Source: Myxococcales bacterium (GTDB lineage: Bacteria > Myxococcota_A > Polyangia > Haliangiales > Haliangiaceae). From it: DNA of 64,000 nucleotides. The stretch's first letter is position 1. Each line of letters opens with the position of its first letter. The translations under genes were made by a program, and so were the position numbers. The stretch is from assembly GCA_028287115.1 (NCBI GenBank), contig JAQBQF010000135.1, positions 1-64,000 on the forward strand. The letters are read 5' to 3'. This document shows positions 50,945 to 59,968 of this stretch, in pieces. The notes beneath the pieces are model-generated. The model was not told the origin of the DNA. It made no database searches and saw only the letters and a program-made list of their open reading frames with translations.

Positions 50945-52062
50945 TTCCGAGCAGCGACTCGAGCAGGTGATTCGACCAATTCCGCGGCGACGCTCTCGAT
51001 CGAGTATGGATCGAGCGGATCGAGCGGCATCGCCTCGATCTCGACATCGCTACCGAGCCCGAGCTTGTCGGCGTAGCCGAGGAACAGCTCCATCGCGACC
51101 TTGTCCTCGAGGGCGAACCCCGTGGAGTCAAAGATGGTGAGACGCGAGCGGTACTCCTGATAGCGCTCGCTCTCCTTGACGAGCTGCGCGAGGCTCGGGC
51201 CGATCCGATCCTCCGGAAGCTGCTGACACTCGCCCTCGACGACCGCCTGGGCCCGGAAGTCGGGACACACCAGCGCCGCAGCCTCGACGACCGCGGCCGG
51301 ACACTCTGTCTTGCCCGGGACATCCGCGCCGATCGCGTTGATGTGCAGGTGCGGCCTCAGCTCGTCGCCGGGAAACACGGGACCTTGGCCGAGGGCCACA
51401 GACGTCGCCGTGATCAGAACGTCGACGCTCCGCTCCAACGTCGCGACCTCGACAACGCTGACGTCGAACCCGAGGAAGTCCACACGCTTTGCAAACGAAC
51501 GAGCCGCCTCCGGCGCGATGTCGTGCACGTAGACTTTGTCGATCTTCATGACGCGCGAGAGTGCATGCAGCTGGGTCACCGCTTGCGCGCCACAACCCAC
51601 GATGCCCACGGTTCGCGCGTCTGGGTGCGCCAGGATCCGCGTGGCGATCGCACTGGCCGCGCCGGTCCTGAGCGCGGTCAGGAACAATCCGTCCGAGATC
51701 GCCAGGAGATGTCCGGTCCTGATGTCGTGTTGAAAGATAGTCGCGATGATCGTCGGGATGCCGTGGCGGATCGGATTCTTCGGGTTGTAGCTGACCATCT
51801 TGACGGTCGACGTGGATCCGAGATCGAGCACCGGCATCCACTCGAGGAGACCGCCGGCCAACTCTTGAGAGATCGCGGCACCACCGCCGCCACGACGGCG
51901 GTCGTAGTTGAACCCGTCGCGCTTTCGCACCTCGACGATGCGCGAGTCGTAGCTCGTGAACGCGCCGGTCAAGGCGGCGATCAGCGCGTCCATCAGCACG
52001 TCGCGGCCGACCTGGTGAAGGATCGTCGCTATGTCATGCCGGCTCAAGAGACGAGTCTTCAT
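50941..52062 (-). CDS. Ornithine cyclodeaminase/mu-crystallin family enzyme
   Basis: About 373 residues. The NAD-binding motif VGIVGCGAQAVTQLHAL (about 151-167), KMVSYNPKNP and HINAIGADVPGK are typical. Members convert ornithine to proline, lysine to pipecolate, or reduce imines. The Pro-like adenylation domain at 40329-43655 in the same operon makes imino acid supply the favoured role. It could also dispose of ornithine released by the amidinotransferases. Start chosen as ATG 52062 (KTRLLSRHDI); GTG 52095 and ATG 52086 are alternatives and no ribosome site decides. Confidence 0.88.
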   Translation of the reverse strand: MKTRLLSRHDIATILHQVGRDVLMDALIAALTGAFTSYDSRIVEVRKRDGFNYDRRRGGGGAAISQELAGGLLEWMPVLDLGSTSTVKMVSYNPKNPIRHGIPTIIATIFQHDIRTGHLLAISDGLFLTALRTGAASAIATRILAHPDARTVGIVGCGAQAVTQLHALSRVMKIDKVYVHDIAPEAARSFAKRVDFLGFDVSVVEVATLERSVDVLITATSVALGQGPVFPGDELRPHLHINAIGADVPGKTECPAAVVEAAALVCPDFRAQAVVEGECQQLPEDRIGPSLAQLVKESERYQEYRSRLTIFDSTGFALEDKVAMELFLGYADKLGLGSDVEIEAMPLDPLDPYSIESVAAELVESPARVAARK

Positions 52063-52171
52063 ACGAGATTGGCCACGCGCCGTCATGATGCGCACTAGCT
52101 CGGAGAGCTGTCAATCTGCAGATCGTGTGCCCACAACTGTCATCACATCGGGACGCACCGAGCGATCGATC

Positions 52172-52211
52172 GATCGATGAACGGCGTGCTCGGCGCGGCA
52201 ATTTCGCACGC
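52172..52211. repeat. Left copy of a 40-bp direct repeat; remnant of a reductase gene end
   Basis: 35 of 40 bases match 54368-54407, inside the carboxylic acid reductase gene. Read on the minus strand it still encodes CEIAAPSTPFID, against SEIAPLSTAFID at the reductase C-terminus. It lies in the 164-bp gap between the MATE gene and the cyclodeaminase, next to a short GATC run (52164-52179). The two copies flank the phosphopantetheinyl transferase and MATE genes. Confidence 0.65.
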
Positions 52212-52226
52212 CGCGCTTCTAACGCG

Positions 52227-53561
52227 TCACTCGTCGGCGATGCGTGGCTCGACGCGAAGGACCGACAGTAACGTCATGAAGACCGCCGCCTTCAGACCGG
52301 CCGCGACGCAGAACGCAACGCAAGCGGCGATCAGCCTGCTGCCCGGCCACCAGAAGAACACGGCGAGGCTGATCGCATCGGCGATCACGGAGAGGAGGCC
52401 AGCGCGTCCGGTCTTCTTATGTGCGGTGAGCGCCGCGAGCGCGATCTGCCAGGTGCACACGGCGAACAGGCCCCACCGCATGATCGAGAAGGCGCTGGTC
52501 GCGTCGTCGGTGACACCTGCGTTGTTACTTAGAAACAAGATCACGGGATCACTGACGGCACTGATCGCGATGACAAAGATCGCGGTGACCGAGAGGCCGG
52601 TGATCACGCTGGTGCGCACGGTCCGCTGTGCGCGGTCGAGGAGGTTCGCACCCAGGCAATGACCGATGATGATGCTGCACGCCTGCCCCACCGCCATCGT
52701 CACCGCGGAGCTGTAGAGCATGACGAGCATCGCGATTCCAAACCCCGCCGCCGCCGTCGGACTCTCCCGACCAACCCCTTGCAGCATCAGGACCTGCGCG
52801 GCGAACGTCGTCACGCGGACTCCTACCACCGGCAACCCAACAGCCATCACCTGGCGCCACGCCGCCCCGTCGCGATGGAAAAAGCGTTTCGGTGGATCGC
52901 CAAGCCCGAGCTCCGCGCGACGACGGACGACCGTGAGCAACAACACGGCGAACAGGCCCATGGAAGCGATGCCGACGGCGATCGGGGCACCGGCGATTCC
53001 GAATCCGAGCATCCCGAGCGGAACCAACCCCGCCATGATGCAGACGTCCAACGCACTCCGCACGAGGCCGAACTTGGTGGACCCGGTCGCCTCGATCACC
53101 CCGAGGACGAACTCGGTGAGCGCGAGTCCCGGCAGCGAGAGCAGGATCCAGGGGACCAGGTAGCGGAACATGGACTCGGCGTGCGGACCGCCGATCACCT
53201 CGGCGATGTAAGGCGAGAACGGGATTGCAACGATGATGACGCCGCCCAACAGCACTGCGTTGAGCGTCAGCATGCTGGCGAGGATCGTGAAGCCCCGGCC
53301 ATCTTTGGCACCGACCGACCGAGACACGAGAGCCGATGCGCCGATCGAGGGCGCCAAGAAGAACCAGAACACCATCAGCTCGATCGGACGGAACAGGGAC
53401 TCGACCGCCAGTCCTCGCTCTCCGATCAAGTGGCCCATCCAGAACACCAGGATCGTGAGCACGACCTGCTGGATCTCGTGCGCGAGCACGAGCGGCCAGC
53501 TCAAAGACCAGAGCGCCCGCGGCAAGCTCGCCTTCTGTATCAAATCTTGTTGGCTCGTCAT
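52227..53561 (-). CDS. MATE family efflux transporter 2
   Basis: A 444-residue membrane protein with the same two-fold MatE architecture as the 13930 gene: SLSWPLVLAHEIQQVVLTIL, SIGASALVSRSVGAKDGRGF and a second half starting VMAVGLPVVGVRVTTF. Likely an exporter of the peptide or a precursor. ATG 53561 is preferred over TTG 53570. It is 16 nt after the phosphopantetheinyl transferase gene. Having two MATE pumps in one locus suggests more than one exported species or export plus self-protection. Confidence 0.92.
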   Translation of the reverse strand: MTSQQDLIQKASLPRALWSLSWPLVLAHEIQQVVLTILVFWMGHLIGERGLAVESLFRPIELMVFWFFLAPSIGASALVSRSVGAKDGRGFTILASMLTLNAVLLGGVIIVAIPFSPYIAEVIGGPHAESMFRYLVPWILLSLPGLALTEFVLGVIEATGSTKFGLVRSALDVCIMAGLVPLGMLGFGIAGAPIAVGIASMGLFAVLLLTVVRRRAELGLGDPPKRFFHRDGAAWRQVMAVGLPVVGVRVTTFAAQVLMLQGVGRESPTAAAGFGIAMLVMLYSSAVTMAVGQACSIIIGHCLGANLLDRAQRTVRTSVITGLSVTAIFVIAISAVSDPVILFLSNNAGVTDDATSAFSIMRWGLFAVCTWQIALAALTAHKKTGRAGLLSVIADAISLAVFFWWPGSRLIAACVAFCVAAGLKAAVFMTLLSVLRVEPRIADE

Positions 53562-53577
53562 GGAGTCCAAGATCGAT

Positions 53578-54294
53578 TCAAGTCACGTCACTGTACGCGG
53601 GATCGGAAACCACCGAGACGCGGAACGCATGCGAATCGGCAGCGACCGCGAGCGCCGCGAGATGTCCCGATGGGACGGCGATCGAGATCAGCGTGTGAGG
53701 ACCCGCCGTCAAGAGCGGCGTGCGCGCAGCGAGGAGCGCCGGTGGCAACCGCGGATCGACCGACACGTCGAACGTCTCGCGGGGCAGATTGAGACCGAGC
53801 CCGAGCACTTTCATGATCGCCTCTCGCGAGGTCCAGGTATGGAAGAACGCCGGCACGCGCAAGTCAGCAGGCACCTTCGCCAGATCTTCGATCTCACGAT
53901 CCGAGAAGAAGGTCTCGTGCACGGCTTCATGCGCGAATCGCTCGTTGATCTGTTCGACGTCGATACCGATCGGGACGCCGGACGTCAGCGCGATCAGCAC
54001 GACGTCGCCCGAGTGAGACACGTTGACGTGTGGCGTCCCACCGACGACATGGGGCTTGTCATGCTCGCCCAGCTCGAACGCGACCTCTCGCGGTGGAATA
54101 CCGAGCATGCGACCGACTTCGCGGCGCAACGTGCCCCGTCCGACCAAGAACCGGTCGGCGTCCACCGCTTTGAAAAACCGGCCGCGGCGTCGTTGTTCAT
54201 CGGTGGTGATCGCGGCGTGCAGGACTTCGCGGTAGGCCGCCGACGGTGTCGCGCGGCAGCAGATCACCCGGACGTCGAACGGCTGCGCTGTCAC
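53578..54294 (-). CDS. 4'-phosphopantetheinyl transferase (Sfp type)
   Basis: About 238 residues. The Sfp signature is clear: HVNVSHSGD (about 86), IGIDVEQI (Mg-binding Asp/Glu, about 107-114) and FHTWTSREAIMK (W-x-x-x-E-A-x-x-K, about 146-157). It attaches phosphopantetheine to the Ser of each carrier domain, so it can activate the nine NRPS carriers and the reductase carrier. GTG start 54294 overlaps the reductase stop by 4 bp (GTGA); the longer open frame from 54366 would run through the reductase tail. Confidence 0.93.
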   Translation of the reverse strand: MTAQPFDVRVICCRATPSAAYREVLHAAITTDEQRRRGRFFKAVDADRFLVGRGTLRREVGRMLGIPPREVAFELGEHDKPHVVGGTPHVNVSHSGDVVLIALTSGVPIGIDVEQINERFAHEAVHETFFSDREIEDLAKVPADLRVPAFFHTWTSREAIMKVLGLGLNLPRETFDVSVDPRLPPALLAARTPLLTAGPHTLISIAVPSGHLAALAVAADSHAFRVSVVSDPAYSDVT

Positions 54295-54364
54295 GGAGTC
54301 CGCCGCAGATCGCCAACGCGATCCGATGGCGCCGTGGCGATGGTGTGGATGATCTGGCCAAGCC
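54291..54364. repeat. Copy 2 of a shared gene-end segment
   Basis: About 73% identical by eye to 20413-20486, the end of the Ser-module gene. It encodes the unexpected NRPS-like tail of the reductase and the GTGA overlap with the phosphopantetheinyl transferase gene. Confidence 0.6.
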
Positions 54365-57300
54365 ACTGATCGATGAACGCCGTGCTCAGTGGGGCAATTT
54401 CGGACGCGCTAGCGCCGAGTTGCTCACGAAATCGCGTGCTGTCGAACCGCCGGCGAGCTGCCGGATCGATAGGCTTTGCCCACCGCCCGATCACCTGGAT
54501 CGGAGACCGCGAACGCGCGGGCTCGGGCAGGCTCGCGAGCGCTTCGCTGAACCGCCGGTACCATTCGGCGTAAGGGAGGCGCTCGAGCGCGACGCCGGCC
54601 GCTTCGATCGCGCCGAGGAAGGTGTCGATCGACACCGTGGATCGCACCGGCTCGTCGACGTGATACCGCGCGAGACCGGCCGAGCCGCGCAGCGCGATCG
54701 CGGCGATCGCTGAGGCCGCGAGATCGACCGGGATGCCTCCAAAGTACGGTGCGACACCGGAACCTTCCGCGTAGAACGAGATCGGAGCGAGCCGCGTGGC
54801 GATGATCGCCGAGAGCAGGCGATGGAACGCGTCGCTCTCGTTGACCTGGTCGGGAAGGTGGCGATGTGGCAGGAGCACACCGCAGCGGAAGATGTTGACC
54901 GGGACACCGCGCCGCTGATGGCTTTGCGCGAGCAGCACCTCGCTCGCCCACTTGCTCGTGATGTAACCGATCGCGTAATCGTCGGGCCCGGATCCGATTG
55001 CGCGTGTGGGCCACAGCTCCTCGGCCGCTTGCTCCTCGCGGGCGATCACGCCGGCGCCCTCGATAATCCCGATCGAAGACACGAAGTGGATCGGCATCGC
55101 TTCGCGCTCGAGCGCGAACCGGATGATCTCGAACGTCCCCTCGACGTTTGGACCGAACAGGCTGCGATAGGACAGCGCATGGTTGACGAGCGCACCGTTG
55201 TGAACGACGGCATCGGCCTCGCGCGCGAGCCGCGCATGGGTTGCCGGGTCGAGCCCGAGGTTCCGCCGCATCAAGTCGCTCGCGTGCACGACGATGCGGC
55301 CGGCGCGGATTTGCCGCTCGATGCGGTTCGCGAGTGCGCTCTGCGGACGGTAGTTGGCGCGGAGTCTATCTCGCGCCGCGCGATCGCTTCCGCCGCGCAC
55401 GAGGCAGATCACGCGGCCATCCTGCGGCAGCCGATCGAGCAGCTCCGGTAGCAAGAACCGGCCGAGGAAGCCGGTGGCACCGGTGAGCACGACAACGCGC
55501 GGAGGCGTCGTCACCGCCGGGTGCTGGTTCCGCGCAGAGATGCCACCGCGGATCCGATCGATGTCGAGATCGCGTGCGTGGACGAGATCAACGGCATCGC
55601 CGTGCACGGCTTCGAAGGCCGTCGCGTTCGGCCCGTCTTCGAGGAGCTCGGTGACGTGAGCGACGATCGCGGACAGCGTCGTCGTCGGATCGAGGACGAC
55701 CGCAACCTGCGGCGCCACGCCGGAGACCTCCTTCACGAGCTGGCAGAACCGCACCGCGGTCAGCGAATCCCCGCCGAGACCGGTGAAGCCGATCTCGGAC
55801 CACGCCGCCTCGAGCTCGTCGGCATGAACGCCGAGCGTCGCGCCGAGCGCTGCACGGATCGATTGTTCCAGGGTGCGACCGTCCGCCGCGTTCGGGTGCG
55901 CGAGCGCGCGCGCATCCATCGTCGCGTAGAGCTGATCGAGTCGTTCGCGGTAGAGGGCCGTGACGCGAAGCCGATCGAGCTTGAAGGCATCGGTCAGCAG
56001 ATGGTTCTCCCTGCTGAACGGCTCGAGCTCGATGATGAATTCGCGAGGCACCTCGTGCGGCGGCAACTTCTTGTCACGAGCGACTTGATCGAGCGCGAGC
56101 CGAAGTTGCCGCCGGACCGACAACACGAAATCGATCTGGGGCGCGACCGCATCGAGCCGCGGCACGACGACCGCGAGCAACGTCGAGCGATGTGGGTCGC
56201 CGTAGATGAAGATCTGTTGGATCAGCGGAATCTGACCGCCGTACAGGTTCTCGAGCTCCGACACGTTGACGAATTCACCGTGCGAGAGCCGAAGCACGTC
56301 TCTCCGTCTGCCGAGCGGCGCGATGAAACCGGGTCGGGGCGCCTCGACGACGTCGTTGGTTCGCACGTATCCGTCCGGATCGAAGAGTGCGGCCGTCGCG
56401 TCCGGATCATTCAGATAACCGATCGTCGCTTCCGGCGAACGAACGTAGAGCTCCCCACGGGGCGGCGTATCGGAGACGCGGTAGCCGAGCTCGGCCGCGT
56501 CGACGAGCTTGTACTCGTTCTGCGGCAAGACACGCCCGTTCAGCGCGATCGATCCGAGCTCGGTGCTGCCGTATCCGTTGGCGACCGGAACGTCGAAGCA
56601 TTCCGTCATGAAGTCGATCATCTCTCGCGGCAGCGGCGCCGTGCCGGTCCGGATCAAGCAGAGCCGATCGCCGAGGAAGCTGCCGCGCATCTCCTGCATC
56701 ACGAGCTCGCCGATCGGATCATCGATCGCCGCCGCGAGCTGCAAGCCGCCGCGGCGGAGGTACTCGGTCTGGAAGTGCTGAAACGTCAGGTTTGCCAAGT
56801 GCGGCAGGAGCGGCGTGATCGTCGGGCGTGCCCGCCGGATGTCGTCGAACAGCGACGACATGTCGCCCGACGCCGGGAAGTGGGTGACGCCGCCGTTCAT
56901 CATCACTTCGCACACCAGGCGCCGGCCGGAGATGTGCGAGTGCGGCAAGTAACCGATGTGGACGTGCGGAATCCGCGGCCACGACAGTGCGAACCGCAAC
57001 TGCGCGCTCCAGCGCCTTTCGGTGAGCAGGACGCCTTTGGGCATGCCCGTGGTTCCCGAGCTGAAGTTGACGGTGACGAGCGGATCGTCGCCTGGTTTCG
57101 GTACCGATGGAGCAACGTCGCGAGCTCCGCGCTCGAGGTCCGCGAGCGTGAAAGCGCGCGGCAGGTCGGCGACGCTCGCGTCGTCCATCACGATGATCGA
57201 GCGAACCGATGGGCACTCCGCAAGGAGCGCCTGGATCAGGACAACCTCCGAAGGCCCGCAAAAGATCGTCTCCAGCTCCGCGTGGCGGATCGCGTGGCGA

Positions 57301-57701
57301 AGCTGCTCGAACGACATGCCGACGTGCAACGGCACGGAGACGGCGCCGACATACAGGCACATCAGATCCGCGACGACCCAATCGGGCGACGGAGCGCCGC
57401 AGATGCCGATCAGCTGGCCCTTCACGGCCAGCTTGTTGTCGAGAACGGCTGCGGCCAGCGCGCGGACGCGCTTCCAGAGCGCTCCGTAGGTGATCGTGCC
57501 ATCGCGCGTGACGAAGCAGATCCGATCCGCGTAACGCTCGCACGCGCCGGCGTAGTACTCGATGCTCGACGAGCCGGCGCCACGGATCGCTGCGACATCG
57601 TCGAGCGTCGACATCGCGGCTTCCAGGCCTGGTTCGCGCCGCAGCAGTGCGTTCGCCCGCTCGACGACCCGGCTATCGATCAACCACTCTGCCGAGGACA
57701 A
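54291..57701 (-). CDS. Carboxylic acid reductase (A-T-R)
   Basis: About 1136 residues. Adenylation domain of the CAR type (VNFSSGTTGMPKGVLL, about 213; NGYGSTELG), carrier GLGGDSLTAVR (Ser about 645), then a short-chain-dehydrogenase-like thioester reductase with VVLTGATGFLGRFLLPEL (NADPH site, about 740) and YAIGYITSKW (Tyr/Lys, about 909). CARs reduce a free acid through acyl-AMP and acyl-thioester to an aldehyde. The C-terminal 20 residues (HTIATAPSDRVGDLRRTP) resemble an NRPS condensation-domain tail, not a CAR end. TTG 57701, one base after the preceding stop, keeps the CAR-like N-terminal helix (ERANALLRREPGLEAAM); ATG 57614 is the alternative. The 58660 aminotransferase in the same operon could aminate the aldehyde. 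Confidence 0.9.
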   Translation of the reverse strand: MSSAEWLIDSRVVERANALLRREPGLEAAMSTLDDVAAIRGAGSSSIEYYAGACERYADRICFVTRDGTITYGALWKRVRALAAAVLDNKLAVKGQLIGICGAPSPDWVVADLMCLYVGAVSVPLHVGMSFEQLRHAIRHAELETIFCGPSEVVLIQALLAECPSVRSIIVMDDASVADLPRAFTLADLERGARDVAPSVPKPGDDPLVTVNFSSGTTGMPKGVLLTERRWSAQLRFALSWPRIPHVHIGYLPHSHISGRRLVCEVMMNGGVTHFPASGDMSSLFDDIRRARPTITPLLPHLANLTFQHFQTEYLRRGGLQLAAAIDDPIGELVMQEMRGSFLGDRLCLIRTGTAPLPREMIDFMTECFDVPVANGYGSTELGSIALNGRVLPQNEYKLVDAAELGYRVSDTPPRGELYVRSPEATIGYLNDPDATAALFDPDGYVRTNDVVEAPRPGFIAPLGRRRDVLRLSHGEFVNVSELENLYGGQIPLIQQIFIYGDPHRSTLLAVVVPRLDAVAPQIDFVLSVRRQLRLALDQVARDKKLPPHEVPREFIIELEPFSRENHLLTDAFKLDRLRVTALYRERLDQLYATMDARALAHPNAADGRTLEQSIRAALGATLGVHADELEAAWSEIGFTGLGGDSLTAVRFCQLVKEVSGVAPQVAVVLDPTTTLSAIVAHVTELLEDGPNATAFEAVHGDAVDLVHARDLDIDRIRGGISARNQHPAVTTPPRVVVLTGATGFLGRFLLPELLDRLPQDGRVICLVRGGSDRAARDRLRANYRPQSALANRIERQIRAGRIVVHASDLMRRNLGLDPATHARLAREADAVVHNGALVNHALSYRSLFGPNVEGTFEIIRFALEREAMPIHFVSSIGIIEGAGVIAREEQAAEELWPTRAIGSGPDDYAIGYITSKWASEVLLAQSHQRRGVPVNIFRCGVLLPHRHLPDQVNESDAFHRLLSAIIATRLAPISFYAEGSGVAPYFGGIPVDLAASAIAAIALRGSAGLARYHVDEPVRSTVSIDTFLGAIEAAGVALERLPYAEWYRRFSEALASLPEPARSRSPIQVIGRWAKPIDPAARRRFDSTRFREQLGASASEIAPLSTAFIDQWLGQIIHTIATAPSDRVGDLRRTP
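54368..54407. repeat. Right copy of the 40-bp direct repeat
   Basis: It lies inside the reductase gene and encodes SEIAPLSTAFID near the C-terminus. It matches 52172-52211 at 35 of 40 bases, in the same orientation. Confidence 0.65.
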
Positions 57702-57702
57702 G

Positions 57703-58602
57703 TTAGCCGGCCGTCGCGTGGGCCAGCGCGCGCTCCTCGAGAATCGACGCGTTGCTGATCGCCGGTGGAGCGCGCATGACGTTCCGCCGGGCACGATCCT
57801 GTCCCGACACGAGCACGGCACCCCACCGCGACAGGTCCTGGCCCTGCGCGTTGATCGTCGACCTTGGATGGATCCTCGTCTCGGTCGAGACGTAACGCGT
57901 GGTCCACGCGAAGCGCCTCCCTTCCTCGACGGGATAGGAGCCGTGCACGACGAGGTTGTGAAACAGGATGAACTGGCCGGCTTCGATCTCGATCGCGTGA
58001 CCGTCGCTCGGCTCGAAGTGGCGCGACGGTACGGTCTTCATGCCGGCGAAGCCCTCGCCGGGGACTTCCGTGATCAGCTCCTTGTGCGTGCCCGGCACGA
58101 CCCACAGCGATCCCCGCTTCTTAGTCACCGGCGTCAGCGTGATCCACGCGCCGATCGACAGTGGGATCCGGACGTCGAACGGATCCGTCTGGTGAGCGAC
58201 AGCTTGCTGTCCCTCGCCCGCCTCGATCAGCGGATGCGTGCGGCGCGTTGCCTCGAACGCGCCGTCTTGGTGCGGAGCGGTCGCCGGATCACCGATACCT
58301 TGCTCGAACGCGTCGCTGCGCCACAGCAAGACGTCGGGACCGAGCAGGCTCGAGGCCCGAGACACGATCTCCGGGGCGCTCGCGATCCGAAATGCGAGCG
58401 GAGAATCGAGGTGACGATCGCGCTTGTAGTCGACGAACTCGAGCTCGCCGCGCGTGTGCGCGTAGATCTCGCATCGCACGGGAATGACCTCCGCGCGGAT
58501 TCGCGACAACAATCGCGCCGCGACAGCCGGTTCGAACAGATCGAACGGCCCGACCCACCCGTCACGTTCGAAGGCGTCGAGCTCCTGTTGGGATAGACCC
58601 AT
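57703..58602 (-). CDS. Phytanoyl-CoA dioxygenase (PhyH) family oxygenase 2
   Basis: A 299-residue protein with LSQQELDAFERDGWVGPFD at the N-terminus, the iron ligands in APHQDGAFE (about 109), and the distal HGSYPVEEGRRFAWTTRY with His and Arg (about 213-230). A complete hydroxylase-type site. ATG 58602 is preferred because AGGG lies just upstream; GTG 58614 adds four residues. It is one base from the reductase start, so the two are translationally linked. It may hydroxylate the acid before reduction or a carrier-bound residue. Confidence 0.87.
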   Translation of the reverse strand: MGLSQQELDAFERDGWVGPFDLFEPAVAARLLSRIRAEVIPVRCEIYAHTRGELEFVDYKRDRHLDSPLAFRIASAPEIVSRASSLLGPDVLLWRSDAFEQGIGDPATAPHQDGAFEATRRTHPLIEAGEGQQAVAHQTDPFDVRIPLSIGAWITLTPVTKKRGSLWVVPGTHKELITEVPGEGFAGMKTVPSRHFEPSDGHAIEIEAGQFILFHNLVVHGSYPVEEGRRFAWTTRYVSTETRIHPRSTINAQGQDLSRWGAVLVSGQDRARRNVMRAPPAISNASILEERALAHATAG

Positions 58603-58659
58603 GCGACCCTGCACGAGTATACGAGTGTAGGCGATTCTGGAAGTAGAGACAAACCCGGC

Positions 58660-59889
58660 TCAAGCGGGCATTGCATCGACGAGCACGCCCCGCAACACGC
58701 TCACGGCCTCGTCCAGATCGTGACGTTCGACGATGTAAGGCGGCGCGAAGCGTACGACCTTGCTGCCGGCGATCGACAAGAGCACGCCCCGCTCGCGGCA
58801 CTTCGTGATCACCTCGAGTGGGGAACCCGCGATCGCGATACCGCGCAGCAGACCGCGGCCGCGCGCGTCGACCACGCGTCCCGGCAGCTCGGCGACGAGC
58901 TCGGCGAGCTTTCCGCCGAGGTAGTTCCCCGACTCGGTGACTCTGTCGAGCAAGCGGTCCTTGTCGATGATGTCGAGCATCGCGAGCGCAGCAGCACACG
59001 CGAGGGGATTGCCCCCGAACGTCGAGCCGTGCGGGACCGGCCCGCCCGCCTGCAGGGCGAGTCCCTGCGCCGTCTGCTCGGTGCAGGCGACGGCCCCGAT
59101 CGGAATGCCGCCGGCGAGGCCCTTCGCGAGTGTCATGATGTCGGGGAACACGTTGTCGTGTTGATGGCCGAACATCTTGCCGGTCCGGCCGATGCCGGTC
59201 TGAACCTCGTCGAAGATCAGGACGGTGCCCGTGTCGCTACACAATTGGCGAAGTCCCGCGAGGTAACCCGGTGGAGGAACGACGATGCCACCCTCGGCTT
59301 GGATCGGCTCGATGATCATGCAGCAAGCGGTGCGGCTCTCGAGCGCGCGGGTCGCAGCTTCGAGATCGCCATACGGGATCAAGTTGACGGGGCCGAACAG
59401 CGGGCCGAAGCCCTCGTGATACTTCGGCTCGCCGGTGATCGACACGCTCGCGATCGTGCGGCCGTGAAAGCTGCCGAGCGTCGAGACGACCGTGGTTCGC
59501 TCCGGCGCGCCCGCGACGATCGCTTGATAGCGACGAGCGATCTTGAGCGCGGCCTCGTTGGCCTCCGCGCCCGAATTGCAGAAGAACACGCGCTTCGCGA
59601 ACGAGCGCTCGATGATCGCCTGCGCGGCGAGGATCTGCTGCCGGTTCAAGTACAAATTCGAGACGTGGACGAGCTTGCCGAGCTGCTCGGTGACGCGCGC
59701 GGTGAATCCGGGATGGCAATGCCCGAGCCCGCACACCGCGATGCCCGCCGTCATGTCGAGATAGCGTTTGCCGTCGGCGTCCCACAGCTCGCAGCCCTGA
59801 CCGCGGTCGAGCACGATCTGCTGCGAGCGATAGTTCTTGACGAGGACCTGATCCGCGAGCGCGAGGAGCTCAGCTTGCGTGGCGTCCAT
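58660..59889 (-). CDS. Acetylornithine/ornithine-type aminotransferase (ArgD-like)
   Basis: A 409-residue class III aminotransferase. DMTAGIAVCGLGHCHP, FFCNSGAEANEAALKIAR, LIFDEVQTGIGRTGK (PLP Asp) and TLAKGLAGGIPIGA (Schiff-base Lys, about 254) are the ArgD/OAT pattern. Known reaction: amino transfer between an omega-amino group (ornithine or acetylornithine) and 2-oxoglutarate, reversible. In this operon it could turn the aldehyde from the reductase into a primary amine, or recycle ornithine. ATG 59889 is the first gene of the operon and starts 79 bp from the divergent VOC-NRPS gene; no clear promoter hexamers are visible in that gap. Confidence 0.9.
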   Translation of the reverse strand: MDATQAELLALADQVLVKNYRSQQIVLDRGQGCELWDADGKRYLDMTAGIAVCGLGHCHPGFTARVTEQLGKLVHVSNLYLNRQQILAAQAIIERSFAKRVFFCNSGAEANEAALKIARRYQAIVAGAPERTTVVSTLGSFHGRTIASVSITGEPKYHEGFGPLFGPVNLIPYGDLEAATRALESRTACCMIIEPIQAEGGIVVPPPGYLAGLRQLCSDTGTVLIFDEVQTGIGRTGKMFGHQHDNVFPDIMTLAKGLAGGIPIGAVACTEQTAQGLALQAGGPVPHGSTFGGNPLACAAALAMLDIIDKDRLLDRVTESGNYLGGKLAELVAELPGRVVDARGRGLLRGIAIAGSPLEVITKCRERGVLLSIAGSKVVRFAPPYIVERHDLDEAVSVLRGVLVDAMPA

Positions 59890-59968
59890 ACCCCAATGTA
59901 CCACCGCGAAAGCATCGAGCGCAGGAAGCCCACGACCGACCGTCGATCGAATATTCTGGTCAGTACAG

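Noticed and set aside
52164-52179. GATC tandem run
   Set aside because: Four copies only; GATCG/CGATCG is common all over this DNA, so not a meaningful satellite.
55521-57758. Open frame of 745 codons on the plus strand
   Set aside because: Antisense shadow of the carboxylic acid reductase, caused by G/C-biased third positions.
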